A stretch of 64,000 bases of DNA from Marinobacter arenosus (GCF_019264345.1 NZ_JAHVAO010000001.1:1426001-1490000), one strand, 5' to 3'; positions 17,164-25,966 are shown, numbered from the stretch's first letter. Notes: generated from the sequence alone by a model not told the origin. Translations and numbers: made by a program.

Positions 17164-18075
17164 CTACTCCCAGTAGGGTCTGTCGCCCAGGTGCCGGTCC
17201 AGGTGTTCCAGCAACAGCTGGACTTTTGTCGGTCGCTTTCGGCCCGGCGGGAAAAGCGCGAAGATGGTGTAGGGCTTGGGCGGGTAGTCCGCCAGCAGGG
17301 GAATCAGGGCGCCGCGGTCAATATCCGCCTGCACCAGAAAGCGCGGCAACAACCCCACGCCCACGCCTCGCAGCAGGCTCTGGCGAATCGCGAGGCTACT
17401 GTCAGTCCGGAAATTACCGTTCACGGTGACTTCCTCTTCCCCCAGTTCCCAGATCCTGGGCCGATCGTGAAAGGTGAAGGCCAGGCAGTTATGCCGTACG
17501 AGGTCCGCGGGCGAACGAATCTCGGGGGCGTTGTCGAGGTATCCGGGCGATGCACAGACGATGTTCCTGGACGTCAGGAGCGGCTTGGCAAGCAGGGTGG
17601 AGTCGGAGAGTGAACTGCGCACACGGATCGCCATATCAACGCCCTGTTCGACCAGATCGACCATGCGATCACTCAATTGCAGGTCCACGGTGATGTCGGG
17701 GTATCGATGCAGGAAACTGTCTATGGCTTCCGTGATGTGAGTAAGGCCAAAGGACATGGGCACGTTCAGTCGAATCGCCCCCTTGGGTTCCGCCTGGAAG
17801 CCCCGGGCCTCGAGCTCGGCCTCTTCAAGGTCATCCAGAAGCGCCTGGGTTCGGCTGAGAAAAGCCAGGCCGGCATCGGTCAGGCTCATCCGGCGCGTCG
17901 TGCGATTGATCAGGCGGGTATCGAGGTCTCGCTCGAGAAACGCGATGTGCTTACTGACCGTCGCAGCAGTAATGTCCAGATCGTCGGCCGCTTTCGTGAA
18001 GCTACCCAGTTCCGCGACCCGCCGAAAAATCCTCATGGCGTTGAGCTTGTCGGTAGCCACCTTCTTCTCCCACAT
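17164..18075 (-). CDS. LysR-family transcriptional regulator (CrgA-like group)
   Basis: 303 residues. HTH at about 9-66 (GSFTKAADDLDITAATVSKH) and a substrate-binding domain with the LNVPMSFGLTHI and GVGLLPRFL stretches common in the CrgA/DhcR-like subgroup. It is divergent from a DMT exporter gene across 109 bp that contain an AGTGTT-N6-AACACT dyad, and it precedes the nitroreductase on its own strand. It probably represses the exporter and itself (inference). Confidence 0.92.
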   Translation of the reverse strand: MWEKKVATDKLNAMRIFRRVAELGSFTKAADDLDITAATVSKHIAFLERDLDTRLINRTTRRMSLTDAGLAFLSRTQALLDDLEEAELEARGFQAEPKGAIRLNVPMSFGLTHITEAIDSFLHRYPDITVDLQLSDRMVDLVEQGVDMAIRVRSSLSDSTLLAKPLLTSRNIVCASPGYLDNAPEIRSPADLVRHNCLAFTFHDRPRIWELGEEEVTVNGNFRTDSSLAIRQSLLRGVGVGLLPRFLVQADIDRGALIPLLADYPPKPYTIFALFPPGRKRPTKVQLLLEHLDRHLGDRPYWE

Positions 18076-18093
18076 CTTTTCCAGATTGGAACA

Positions 18094-18111
18094 AGTGTTA
18101 TTCGGAACACT
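18094..18111. promoter_or_regulatory. Operator-like dyad AGTGTT-N6-AACACT
   Basis: A perfect 6-bp dyad with a 6-bp spacer sits in the divergent spacer between the LysR gene (starts 18075) and the DMT exporter (starts 18185). It contains the T-N11-A pattern of LysR sites, so it is the likely binding site. Confidence 0.5.
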
Positions 18112-18184
18112 CCGATTATCAACCCAATAAACTCCGACACACTGAGATCCATCACGTTCTTGGTTTCACGTTGGAGCAAGCCCC

Positions 18185-19099
18185 ATGTCCACATCGATAC
18201 AACAACGCCTGACCCTGTCACCCCAGACCATCGTCTGGGGGCTGCTGATCGCCAATGGCTTTCTGATTGCCCTGATGCTGGCGCTGGCGAAATCGGCAAC
18301 AGCGTCCGGTGTTCCCGCCCTTACCTACGCCTTCTGGCAAACACTGATCGCGGGCCTGGTTCTGTTTTTGCGTTCGCCGACGTTTGCATGGGCCCCGGAG
18401 ACACGGCTGACCACCTACTTTGTCATCAGTGGCCTCACAGGCATCGCCGTTCCCAATGCCATTGCCTTCTACCTGGTTACCAAGCTGGGCGCCGGCTTTA
18501 CTGCCATCATGTATGCATTACCCCCGATATTCACCTTCCTGATCGCGACCACGATGGGTCTGGAAAAACGGAGCTGGATCAAGCTTGCGGGCCTGTCGGT
18601 CGCGGTGTCCGCCTGTGCCTGGATTGTGCTTCAGCGACATTCCGAGATGGCCCAGCCGAACGGTCTTTGGTTCGCCCTCGGCTTACTGATCCCGACCGCG
18701 CTGTCGATCGGTAATGTTTACCGGTCCGTTGCCTGGCCGGCCCGGGCCAAACCGATGGCTCTGGCTACGGGCACCCTGCTCGCCGCAGCCGCACTGCTTG
18801 GCGTACTCGCCGTCTTGTCCGGAACCCAACTGAAGGTATTGGAGTTCGGACCCCGAGTGGTATCGATCATCCTCCTGCAGGGCCTGCTCACAGCATTGAC
18901 CTACTATTGCGGGTTCGAACTTCAGAAGCGTTCCAACCCGGTGTTCTACAGTCAGCTTGGTGCCGTGGCGGCCGTGTTCGGGTTGGTCATCGGGGTGGTG
19001 TGGTTTAGCGAGCGATACTCGCTAACCATCTGGCTGGGGGCGGTGATCGTCATTGCCGGGCTGCGCCTGAGCAATCGCACACCGCGGCACTCGGCATGA
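18185..19099 (+). CDS. DMT-superfamily permease, EamA family
   Basis: 304 residues with about ten hydrophobic helices in two EamA repeats (residues about 17-150 and 165-295). These inner-membrane permeases usually export amino acids or metabolites; the substrate cannot be read here. GGAG lies 9 nt before the ATG. The divergent LysR gene and the dyad at 18094-18111 suggest ligand-dependent control. Confidence 0.92.
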   Translation: MSTSIQQRLTLSPQTIVWGLLIANGFLIALMLALAKSATASGVPALTYAFWQTLIAGLVLFLRSPTFAWAPETRLTTYFVISGLTGIAVPNAIAFYLVTKLGAGFTAIMYALPPIFTFLIATTMGLEKRSWIKLAGLSVAVSACAWIVLQRHSEMAQPNGLWFALGLLIPTALSIGNVYRSVAWPARAKPMALATGTLLAAAALLGVLAVLSGTQLKVLEFGPRVVSIILLQGLLTALTYYCGFELQKRSNPVFYSQLGAVAAVFGLVIGVVWFSERYSLTIWLGAVIVIAGLRLSNRTPRHSA

Positions 19100-19119
19100 G
19101 TGGATAACCGCCACGGCCC

Positions 19120-19767
19120 TCAATAGAAACTGGCAAGGGGGTTGAGGGAGAGGGCATGGTCAATGCCGAGTTCCCGCCGCGCAAACCCGGCCTCGGGCCA
19201 GAACAACAACCAGCCAAGGGCGGCAACGTTCAAAAGTACGCAGAGCCAGAAGCCAAACTGGAAGGACCCCTTGCGGGTTTTGTGGCGAAAAAGCTGCTGG
19301 GCAACCAGGGCCCCGGGCCAGCCACACAGCAGTTCCAACACATGCAGGCGGTTCTCCGGCACCCGTCGATGGCCTTTCACGGCCGCGCCTTTGTCCATGG
19401 CATACATCACCAGTGCCAGCAGGCTCATACCGGCGTAGGCCGCCGGCACAAGCACGGGCAGGTACCCGAATCGGTAGGCACTGCCCAACCCGCCGATCAC
19501 GCCAATCGCTACCAGCAAGGCCAGCCAGAAACCGGGCGCTACACTCGCGCTGAGCCTACCAATACCGGCGTACTGGAACTTCCCGGCCCGAATGCGGCCC
19601 TGGGAATCTTCCGTGAGCGAGTATCTCACCTCCCGATTTGCCGACGGCCGGCCACGGCCTGCATAGGCGCTGATGTGAGCGAAGACGCGCTCACCACCGA
19701 CAGCCGGAGTGATGAAGCCGAAGCCTTTATCGTCGCTCCACGCGGTGAGTAATCCTTTGTGATGCAA
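19120..19767 (-). CDS. Cold-shock domain - DUF1294 fusion membrane protein
   Basis: 216 residues. Residues about 3-65 are a cold-shock fold with RNP1-like KGFGFITP and RNP2-like VFAHIS. Hydrophobic helices follow from about residue 80, and then the DUF1294 core (MYAMDKGAAVKGHRRVPENR and WPGALVAQQLFRHKT). Such fusions are widespread in proteobacteria with unknown function; an RNA-binding head on a membrane anchor is implied. I start at TTG 19767, because AAGGGAG lies 9 nt upstream and no ATG precedes the domain. The longer open frame back to 20031 looks non-coding. Confidence 0.88.
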   Translation of the reverse strand: MHHKGLLTAWSDDKGFGFITPAVGGERVFAHISAYAGRGRPSANREVRYSLTEDSQGRIRAGKFQYAGIGRLSASVAPGFWLALLVAIGVIGGLGSAYRFGYLPVLVPAAYAGMSLLALVMYAMDKGAAVKGHRRVPENRLHVLELLCGWPGALVAQQLFRHKTRKGSFQFGFWLCVLLNVAALGWLLFWPEAGFARRELGIDHALSLNPLASFY

Positions 19768-19931
19768 GGGGCGTTCTCCCTTCAATGCCTGAATTTTCCG
19801 GGGATTATAGCCGCGCTCGATAGCCATGAACCACCATGGCCGAAATGTGTGCACCATTTCCGGGACTCTCCCCGAAAATCGCACCAGGGAAACGCACGCC
19901 ACCCTGCCCCCATCCCGGCAACCAACCTGCA

Positions 19932-19948
19932 TTGTGCATTGTGCACAA
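19932..19948. promoter_or_regulatory. Perfect 7-3-7 palindrome TTGTGCA-TTG-TGCACAA
   Basis: A 17-bp site with perfect 7-bp half-sites, 100 bp upstream of the cytosine permease start. The same stretch reads as a tandem GCATTGT repeat (19929-19942). It is the best operator candidate for the cytosine operon; which protein binds is not shown. Confidence 0.55.
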
Positions 19949-20048
19949 GCGACGTTCGAGATTCCGGAGCCTACCACCGGCTTTACCCACCCATGGCACA
20001 AACGTTGCCATCTCCCAACGTGTTTACTCACGATACGGAGAGATCGTC

Positions 20049-21332
20049 ATGACCACCCAGGTAACCCCGAAAGAACAGGACTACCCCCTGAGCCCCGTCC
20101 CCATGGATCAACGCAAAAGCGTCTGGTCCATGGGCCTGGTGCTTCTTGGCTTCACCTTCTTCACCGCCACCATGTGGGCCGGTGGCAGTGTCGGTGTCGC
20201 ATTTGATTTCCCGACCATGCTGATGGTGCTGGCCATCGGAAACCTGCTGCTGGGCACCTACGCCGCCGTGCTCGGCTATATTGCCGCGAAAACCGGCCTG
20301 AATACGGCCCTGATGAGCCGGTTCACTTTCGGCGAAGTGGGCAGCAAACTCTCGGACATCATTCTCGGCTTCACCCAGATCGGCTGGTACGCCTGGGGCA
20401 CTGCGACCATGGCCATCCTCCTGGTCAAGCTGACGGGCATGCCAGAAAGCCTGACCACACCGTTGATGGTGGTGTTCGGGTTCGGTTTCTGCGTGACCGC
20501 CTTCATCGGCTATCGGGGGCTGGAACTGCTGTCCCGGTTTGCGGTGCCCGCCATGATTATTCTGGTTGCCGTCAGCATGACCATCGCCACCTCCGATGCC
20601 GGTGGCCTGTCCGGCTTGCTGGCGATTACCCCGGCGAATGACATGACCATCGCCGCTGCCATCACGCTGGTGTTCGGCACCTTTGTGAGCGGTGGCACCC
20701 AGGCCACCAACTGGACCCGGTTTGCCAGGACCGGCAAGACTGCCGTGATCGCGACACTGCTGGCGTTCTTTCTTGGCAATGGCCTGATGACCCTGATCGG
20801 CGCCTTTGGGGCACTGGTATACCAGCAGGCCGATATCGTCGACATCATGGTCGCCCAGGGACTGGCAACGCTCGGCATCCTGATGCTGTTCCTGAACCTC
20901 TGGACCACCCAGGACAACACCGTCTACAACTTCGCCGTCGCCGGCTGCAACCTGCTGCGCACCCGTCGCCGCAAACTGGTCACCATCGCCGGTGCGGCCA
21001 TCGGCACCGTGCTCGCCGTGATGGGCATGTACGAATGGCTAATTCCATTTCTCGTACTCCTTGGTACCTTTATCCCGCCCATCGGCGGCGTGATCATGGC
21101 CAGCTACTTTGTCGGCTACAAACGCCACTACCCGGATCTGACCCAGGTAACCCTGCCGGCCTTCAATGTTCCCGGCCTTGTGGCCTATGCCATCGGTTCG
21201 GCGGCGGCCTACACTTCACCGTGGATCGCGCCCATTGTGGGTGTGGTTGTTGCCGCCGCGAGTTACGGCCTCGCTCTTCTGATCAGCCAGGCCGTGCGCG
21301 AACGCAGAGCCCAGGTAATAGGAGCCCTTTAA
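20049..21332 (+). CDS. codB: Cytosine permease, NCS1 family
   Basis: 427 residues with about twelve hydrophobic helices and NCS1-type features (WSMGLVLLGFTFFTATMWAGG at the first helix, FVSGGTQATNWTRFAR in the middle). CodB imports cytosine with a cation across the inner membrane. ATG 20049 has GGAGAG 8 nt upstream; the long frame reaching back to 19836 is upstream noise. A PucR-type gene begins directly at the stop codon and cytosine deaminase follows, so this is the first gene of a three-gene operon. Confidence 0.92.
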   Translation: MTTQVTPKEQDYPLSPVPMDQRKSVWSMGLVLLGFTFFTATMWAGGSVGVAFDFPTMLMVLAIGNLLLGTYAAVLGYIAAKTGLNTALMSRFTFGEVGSKLSDIILGFTQIGWYAWGTATMAILLVKLTGMPESLTTPLMVVFGFGFCVTAFIGYRGLELLSRFAVPAMIILVAVSMTIATSDAGGLSGLLAITPANDMTIAAAITLVFGTFVSGGTQATNWTRFARTGKTAVIATLLAFFLGNGLMTLIGAFGALVYQQADIVDIMVAQGLATLGILMLFLNLWTTQDNTVYNFAVAGCNLLRTRRRKLVTIAGAAIGTVLAVMGMYEWLIPFLVLLGTFIPPIGGVIMASYFVGYKRHYPDLTQVTLPAFNVPGLVAYAIGSAAAYTSPWIAPIVGVVVAAASYGLALLISQAVRERRAQVIGAL

Positions 21333-21956
21333 GTGCCACTGCGATGCCGGGACATCCCTCGCCTCCCCGGCCTCGAGGCCATCCGGCTGCGGGGCGGAAG
21401 CGCCGCCGCGGACAACGCAATCCGCTGGCCCTACGTGGCAGAAAACCGCTCGTTCAAGGTCTGGGTCAAGGGCGGCGAGCTGGTGTTCGTCACCGGGATC
21501 AGCCGGCATCGCAGCCCACAGAACCTCGCCGAATGCCTGTACGAGGGCAAGGAGTGCAACATTTCCGGGCTGGTGGTGCTCACCGGAGATGCCTACATCG
21601 GACAGTTGCCGAACACGCTGTGCCGCCTGGCGGACGAGCTGTCGATCCCGTTGTTCGAGCAGCCCTATTCCCTGCCGATGATCGAGGTGACCGAAACCAT
21701 CGGCCGCGCCGTTGTCTGGTCTGAACACACCGGCGGGCAGGCCCTCGAGGCTGCAACACTGGCCGGCTCGGCCGACCTGCTGGAGGCGTGGATCGACTGC
21801 CGCGGCAACCAGAGCGCCATGGCCGACACCCTCGGTTGCCACCGGAATACGGTTCGCAACCGAATGAACCAAATGACCGAATCGCTGCCCAAGGGCATCG
21901 ACCCGGCCGAGCACTTCAAGACACTGCTGCTGGCTCACCTGCTGTTAAAGCCCTAA
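21333..21956 (+). CDS. Short PucR-family transcriptional regulator
   Basis: 207 residues against 400-550 for most PucR proteins. Residues about 1-125 match the PucR N-terminal ligand domain (LPGLEAIRLRGGSAAADNAI, GLVVLTGDAYIG). The C-terminal 60 residues are the PucR-type HTH (GNQSAMADTLGCHRNTVRNRM). The central domain present in most members is missing. The GTG start abuts the codB stop, with AGGAG 8 nt upstream inside codB, so translation is coupled. It most likely senses cytosine or a product and controls its own operon (inference). Confidence 0.85.
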   Translation: MPLRCRDIPRLPGLEAIRLRGGSAAADNAIRWPYVAENRSFKVWVKGGELVFVTGISRHRSPQNLAECLYEGKECNISGLVVLTGDAYIGQLPNTLCRLADELSIPLFEQPYSLPMIEVTETIGRAVVWSEHTGGQALEAATLAGSADLLEAWIDCRGNQSAMADTLGCHRNTVRNRMNQMTESLPKGIDPAEHFKTLLLAHLLLKP

Positions 21957-21985
21957 CCATCCGCGAGCCACGTAAAGGAGACAAC

Positions 21986-23242
21986 ATGACCGAACACCTG
22001 GATGCCATAGTAAACGCCCACTTACCCGAGCATGACGGCCTGCATCGCCTGACCATCACCGGGGGCCGCTTCGCCGAGATTACCGCACAGACGGATCGTG
22101 TGGCGGCCCGGGCCAATGAACTGGATGCAGACGGCAACCTGGTCACCCCGGCCTTTGTGGAACCGCACATCCACCTGGACGCGGCCATGACAGCGGGTGA
22201 GCCCCGCTGGAACCAGAGCGGCACCCTGTTCGAGGGCATCGAGTGCTGGTCCGAGCGCAAGGCCACCCTGAACCACGAGGACGTCATCAGCCGGGCCACC
22301 CGAACCCTCAAACTCTTCGCCGCCCATGGCATTCAGTACGTGCGCACCCACGTGGATGTGACTGACCCAAGCCTGACAGCGCTCAAGGCCATGCTGGAGG
22401 TGCGGGAGCAAACCGCCAGCTATGTAGACCTGCAGATCGTCGCCTTTCCCCAGGAAGGCATCTGGTCCTTCCCGAACGGCCGGGATCTGATGGAAGAGGC
22501 CATTCGTCTGGGCGCTGACGTGGTGGGCGGCATCCCCCATTTCGAGTTTACCCGGGATTACGGCGCCGAATCGGTTCGATGGTTGGTAGAGTTGGCCTAC
22601 AAACACGATCGCCTCGTAGACGTACACTGCGACGAAATCGACGACCCGGAATCCCGGTTCCTGGAGGTGCTCGCTGCCGAAGCCCTGCGGCTGGATTACG
22701 GTTCCCGGGTCACTGCCAGCCACACCTGCGCCATGGGCACCTACAACAATGCCTATTGCAGCCGGCTGTTCCGGTTGCTGAAAAAATCCGGCCTGCGGTT
22801 CCTGTCCATGCCCACCGAAAGTCTGCACCTGCAAGGGCGCTTTGATGGCTACCCGAAGCCGCGGGGCCTTACCCGCGTCCCCGAACTGCTGGATGCCGGC
22901 CTGAAAGTGGCCTTTGGCCAGGACTCCATCCGGGACCCCTGGTACCCGATTGGCAACGGCAACATGCTGCGCACCCTAGATGTCGGCCTGCACGCCTGCC
23001 ACATGCTGGGGATGAGTCAGATCAACCGCTCGCTCGAACTTATCACCGACAACGGCGCTGCCGCCCTGGACCTCAAGGAATACGGCATTGCCAAGGGCAT
23101 GCCGGCGCGGTGCATCGTGCAGCAGGGACAGACACCCTACGAAGTATTGCTGGGCCAGCGACCGGTGCTGGCCTCGGTTCGGGATGGGAAAGTATTGGTA
23201 AGGCGGGAGGCCACAGATTACGAGGCAGGCCTACTGCTCTGA
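21986..23242 (+). CDS. codA: Cytosine deaminase
   Basis: 418 residues, normal for the CodA amidohydrolase. Metal ligands are visible: HIHLD (His61, His63), VHCDEIDD, SHTCAMG and the catalytic Asp in FGQDSIRDPW. It hydrolyses cytosine to uracil and ammonia in the cytoplasm, feeding pyrimidine salvage or nitrogen supply. ATG 21986 follows AAGGAG by 6 nt. It is the third gene after the permease and the PucR regulator. Its last bases overlap the convergent NADAR gene by 12 bp. Confidence 0.93.
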   Translation: MTEHLDAIVNAHLPEHDGLHRLTITGGRFAEITAQTDRVAARANELDADGNLVTPAFVEPHIHLDAAMTAGEPRWNQSGTLFEGIECWSERKATLNHEDVISRATRTLKLFAAHGIQYVRTHVDVTDPSLTALKAMLEVREQTASYVDLQIVAFPQEGIWSFPNGRDLMEEAIRLGADVVGGIPHFEFTRDYGAESVRWLVELAYKHDRLVDVHCDEIDDPESRFLEVLAAEALRLDYGSRVTASHTCAMGTYNNAYCSRLFRLLKKSGLRFLSMPTESLHLQGRFDGYPKPRGLTRVPELLDAGLKVAFGQDSIRDPWYPIGNGNMLRTLDVGLHACHMLGMSQINRSLELITDNGAAALDLKEYGIAKGMPARCIVQQGQTPYEVLLGQRPVLASVRDGKVLVRREATDYEAGLLL

Positions 23243-23716
23243 CGCCTCGGCCTGCTCCTGCCGTAACTTGGCCCGAACGTTCATCAGAACTTTGCCATAG
23301 GCGTTGTGGCCACGACGATCGCGGCCACACCCCCAGAAGTAGTCGAAATTGCTGTTCTCGACGATCTTCTGGTCACCGGTATCAAGCAGCGCTTGCGCCA
23401 GGTCGGGATAGGTGCGGCAGCGGGTATACACCGCGCGCGTCATGACGGTTTCACGGACCTTTTTCCAGTCCGGCCGCAAGCTTTTATGGCGCTTGCGGCC
23501 CAGCTTTCCCGCCCGAGCCGGCGTGGTCGACGTCCGGATCTTTTCCTGCCGGTTCTCATCAGTGAACTTCATGCCCTGGAAGTAGTGCTCCACCGTGGGC
23601 CAGACTTTGCCGTCCAGCTCGAAGCTGTAAGGCGCATGGGTTCCGAAAGGGTTGTCTGGATCGGTTCGTGAGAGGAACAGATCGTTCTCGCCGTTGTCGT
23701 CAGGGAAAAGAGACAT
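23231..23716 (-). CDS. NADAR family protein (YbiA-like N-glycosidase)
   Basis: 161 residues with the NADAR pattern: an early Phe-rich segment ending in WPTVEHYFQGMKF, then the ARxxGR-like stretch PARAGKLGRK and the C-terminal NFDYFWGCGRDRRGHNAYGK. YbiA-type NADAR enzymes cleave N-glycosidic bonds, either of unstable riboflavin intermediates or of ADP-ribosylated bases. No ADP-ribosyltransferase toxin is next to it, so a metabolite-repair role is more likely (inference). ATG 23716 is chosen although its ribosome site is weak. Convergent with codA. Confidence 0.88.
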   Translation of the reverse strand: MSLFPDDNGENDLFLSRTDPDNPFGTHAPYSFELDGKVWPTVEHYFQGMKFTDENRQEKIRTSTTPARAGKLGRKRHKSLRPDWKKVRETVMTRAVYTRCRTYPDLAQALLDTGDQKIVENSNFDYFWGCGRDRRGHNAYGKVLMNVRAKLRQEQAEASEQ

Positions 23717-23858
23717 AATTGCTATCGCCCGGGAAATGAAACCTGAGTTTACCGGAGGCACTCTCCCAGATCACTCTTGAGCAGAACAATGGTGGGCTTG
23801 CCATTCCAGGCAACTTCATCCAAGTTCACAGTGCAGCCTGACCACGTAACGAGGATTC

Positions 23859-24830
23859 ATGGAATTTACCTTTCTGGGCACATCGGCCGGCACACCGACA
23901 CGTTCAAGAAACGTAACCGGCCTGGCACTCTCGCACTCCGGCCACAAACCCTGGTACCTGGTGGACTGCGGCGAAGGCACCCAACACCAACTGCTGCGTG
24001 CCCACCACTCGGTCATGCAGTTGCAGGCGATCTTCATCACCCACATTCACGGAGATCACACCTTTGGCCTCCCGGGGCTACTCACCAGCGCCTCCATGCT
24101 CGGTCGCACGGAACCGCTGGACATCATCGCACCGGCTCAGGTGGAACGGTTCATCAACACGACCCTGGAAAACAGCGACTCCAGCCTCAGCTACCCGCTG
24201 AAGTTCATCGATTCCGAAGCACCGAATTTCTACTGGCAGGATGAGCACGTCGGGGTGACCAATGTGGCCCTGTCCCATCGGGTCCCCTGTCGGGCCTACG
24301 TGTTCACCGAGCGTAATCTGGAGCGGCAACTGTTGGTCGACAAGCTGCGGGAGGATGGCATCGACGCCGGCCCGAGCTGGGGCGAGCTGCAGAAAGGCCA
24401 TGACATAACGCTTGCGGATGGCCGTGTACTGCGGAGCGACGACTACACACAGGTTCCCCGGATTGCCCGCCGCGTGATCGTCGCGGGCGACAACGACAAC
24501 CCGGGCTTACTGGCCGAGGCCTGCGCAGGCAGCCACGTATTGGTTCACGAGGCCACCTATACCCAGGAAGTGGCCGATCGGGTCGGGCCCTGGCCACAAC
24601 ACAGTTCCGCCGAACAGGTCGCGCGGTTCGCCCAGCAGGTCCAGCTGCCTAACCTGGTGCTCACCCACTTCAGCCCCCGGTACCAGTCCCGGCCCGAGGG
24701 CACACCCAACATCAACCAGGTGGCCGCTGAAGCCATGCAGTTTTACCAGGGCCAGCTGTTCCTGGCCCAGGACTTCGATACCTACCGGCTGGATAAGGAC
24801 CTGTCCCTAAGCCGCATCCCGCCCGATTAA
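23859..24830 (+). CDS. rnz: Ribonuclease Z
   Basis: 323 residues. The metallo-beta-lactamase motif THIHGDH lies at residues 61-67, after FLGTSAGTPTRSRNVTG and DCGEGTQHQLLR, which are specific to RNase Z. Later HEATY and THFSPRY complete the metal site. The enzyme matures tRNA 3' ends. In gammaproteobacteria it often acts as RNase BN. The coding end overlaps the convergent homocysteine methyltransferase gene by 24 bp. Confidence 0.95.
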   Translation: MEFTFLGTSAGTPTRSRNVTGLALSHSGHKPWYLVDCGEGTQHQLLRAHHSVMQLQAIFITHIHGDHTFGLPGLLTSASMLGRTEPLDIIAPAQVERFINTTLENSDSSLSYPLKFIDSEAPNFYWQDEHVGVTNVALSHRVPCRAYVFTERNLERQLLVDKLREDGIDAGPSWGELQKGHDITLADGRVLRSDDYTQVPRIARRVIVAGDNDNPGLLAEACAGSHVLVHEATYTQEVADRVGPWPQHSSAEQVARFAQQVQLPNLVLTHFSPRYQSRPEGTPNINQVAAEAMQFYQGQLFLAQDFDTYRLDKDLSLSRIPPD

Positions 24831-25757
24831 CCGCAGACTGATCTGTTCAATGTGGCGCTGGTCGGTACCGCAACAGCCGCCCACCACATTGATGTTGGGG
24901 AAGTGGTTCAGCAGGCGACGGTAATCCAACCCGAATTCCTCCGGGTCGCCATCGTCCAACTTTTCGGCTTCATCCAGTTCCGCGTGACTGCACCGGGAGG
25001 CATTGGCCCGAATTCCGCGAATACGGTCGATGTGCTCCATCTCCGCCAGGCTCGATTCAAAGTGACTGGGGTGGGCACAATTGACCATGTAATAGGCCGG
25101 GTAGCCACCGGAAACCTCATCGACAAGGGCGATGGCCTCATCAAGGGTCTCACCGCTCGGGAGTCGGCCATCGGTTTCCACGGTAAAGGAAATAACCGCC
25201 GGAATGCCCTGATCCCGGGCGGCCAGCGCGATGCCCGAGCCCTCCTCAACGTAGTTCATCGTGACTGCAGTCACGCAATCGGCGGTGCTCAGTGCAAAAC
25301 TGCCGATCTGGTCCGCATGGTAGTCACGGGCTTCCGTTGCTGTCATCCGGTTATCGGCGCGGTACCCATCCCCACGAGGGCCGATGCACCCGCTGATCAC
25401 GTAGGGCTGATCGGCACTCTCGAATTCGTCGCGGATGGATTCCATCAAGGTGATCGCCGCGGTGTTCAGGTCATGCAGCTCCGCCTTGGTATAGCCGATT
25501 TTCTGGCCCCAGTCCGGGCTCGAACGCCAGGTCGGCGACTCCAGGATGAAGCCGAGACCTGCCTGTTTGGCGATACGGGCGTAGCTCCGATAGTAATTTT
25601 CCAGGGCGTCGCGGCCCTGTTGATCCTTCAGCAAGACGAAAGCGGCGAATTCCGGCAGATCAATTCCCTCATGAAATATCAGACTGGTTTCGAGCCCGCC
25701 ATCGGTGATGAAAAGCCGGTCTCCCAGCTGTGGAAGTGCTTGTCTGTATGTGCTCAT
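24807..25757 (-). CDS. Homocysteine S-methyltransferase family protein
   Basis: 316 residues. The single-domain methyltransferase barrel begins FITDGGLETSLIFHEG. The zinc ligands are Cys in MVNCAHPSHF and the pair in NVVGGCCGTDQRHI. Members move a methyl group from S-methylmethionine or betaine to homocysteine, giving methionine. The donor cannot be decided here; MmuM-like is possible but no permease is adjacent. ATG 25757 is preferred over the longer frame because GGGAGGG precedes it. Divergent from a TetR gene. Confidence 0.9.
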   Translation of the reverse strand: MSTYRQALPQLGDRLFITDGGLETSLIFHEGIDLPEFAAFVLLKDQQGRDALENYYRSYARIAKQAGLGFILESPTWRSSPDWGQKIGYTKAELHDLNTAAITLMESIRDEFESADQPYVISGCIGPRGDGYRADNRMTATEARDYHADQIGSFALSTADCVTAVTMNYVEEGSGIALAARDQGIPAVISFTVETDGRLPSGETLDEAIALVDEVSGGYPAYYMVNCAHPSHFESSLAEMEHIDRIRGIRANASRCSHAELDEAEKLDDGDPEEFGLDYRRLLNHFPNINVVGGCCGTDQRHIEQISLRLIGRDAA

Positions 25758-25921
25758 GGTGCCGTCCCTCCCGGGTTTTGGGGGTTGCTGTGAGTCTTTT
25801 ATGGTAGGCATCCGGGCCGATACGGGTAAGCACTTCAGGTGGGAATTGAAATTGGCGTCAACCGGTACTAAATCAGAGGTATAAGCCGCTTGTTGGAGCG
25901 TTCCATCTGATCGTCGAGCGA

Positions 25922-25944
25922 AAACTGCACCCGGGGTACAGTTT
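25922..25944. promoter_or_regulatory. TetR-type operator palindrome in the TetR leader
   Basis: A 23-bp dyad with ten of eleven pairs matching, centred on G25933 (half-site AAACTGcACCC, opposite GGGTaCAGTTT). It ends 22 bp before the TetR start codon, an ideal place for autorepression. Confidence 0.65.
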
Positions 25945-25955
25945 CATCGATGAAA
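25942..25955. promoter_or_regulatory. Second, overlapping perfect palindrome TTTCATCGATGAAA
   Basis: A 14-bp perfect palindrome sharing three bases with the preceding 23-bp dyad and lying 11 bp before the TetR start. It may be a second operator or a leader hairpin that masks the ribosome site. Confidence 0.45.
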
Positions 25956-25966
25956 GCGAGGCCACC

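Noticed and set aside
19768..20048. Open frame extending the codB and cold-shock genes into their shared spacer
   Set aside because: Both extended frames lack family similarity there, and ribosome sites place the starts at 20049 and 19767.
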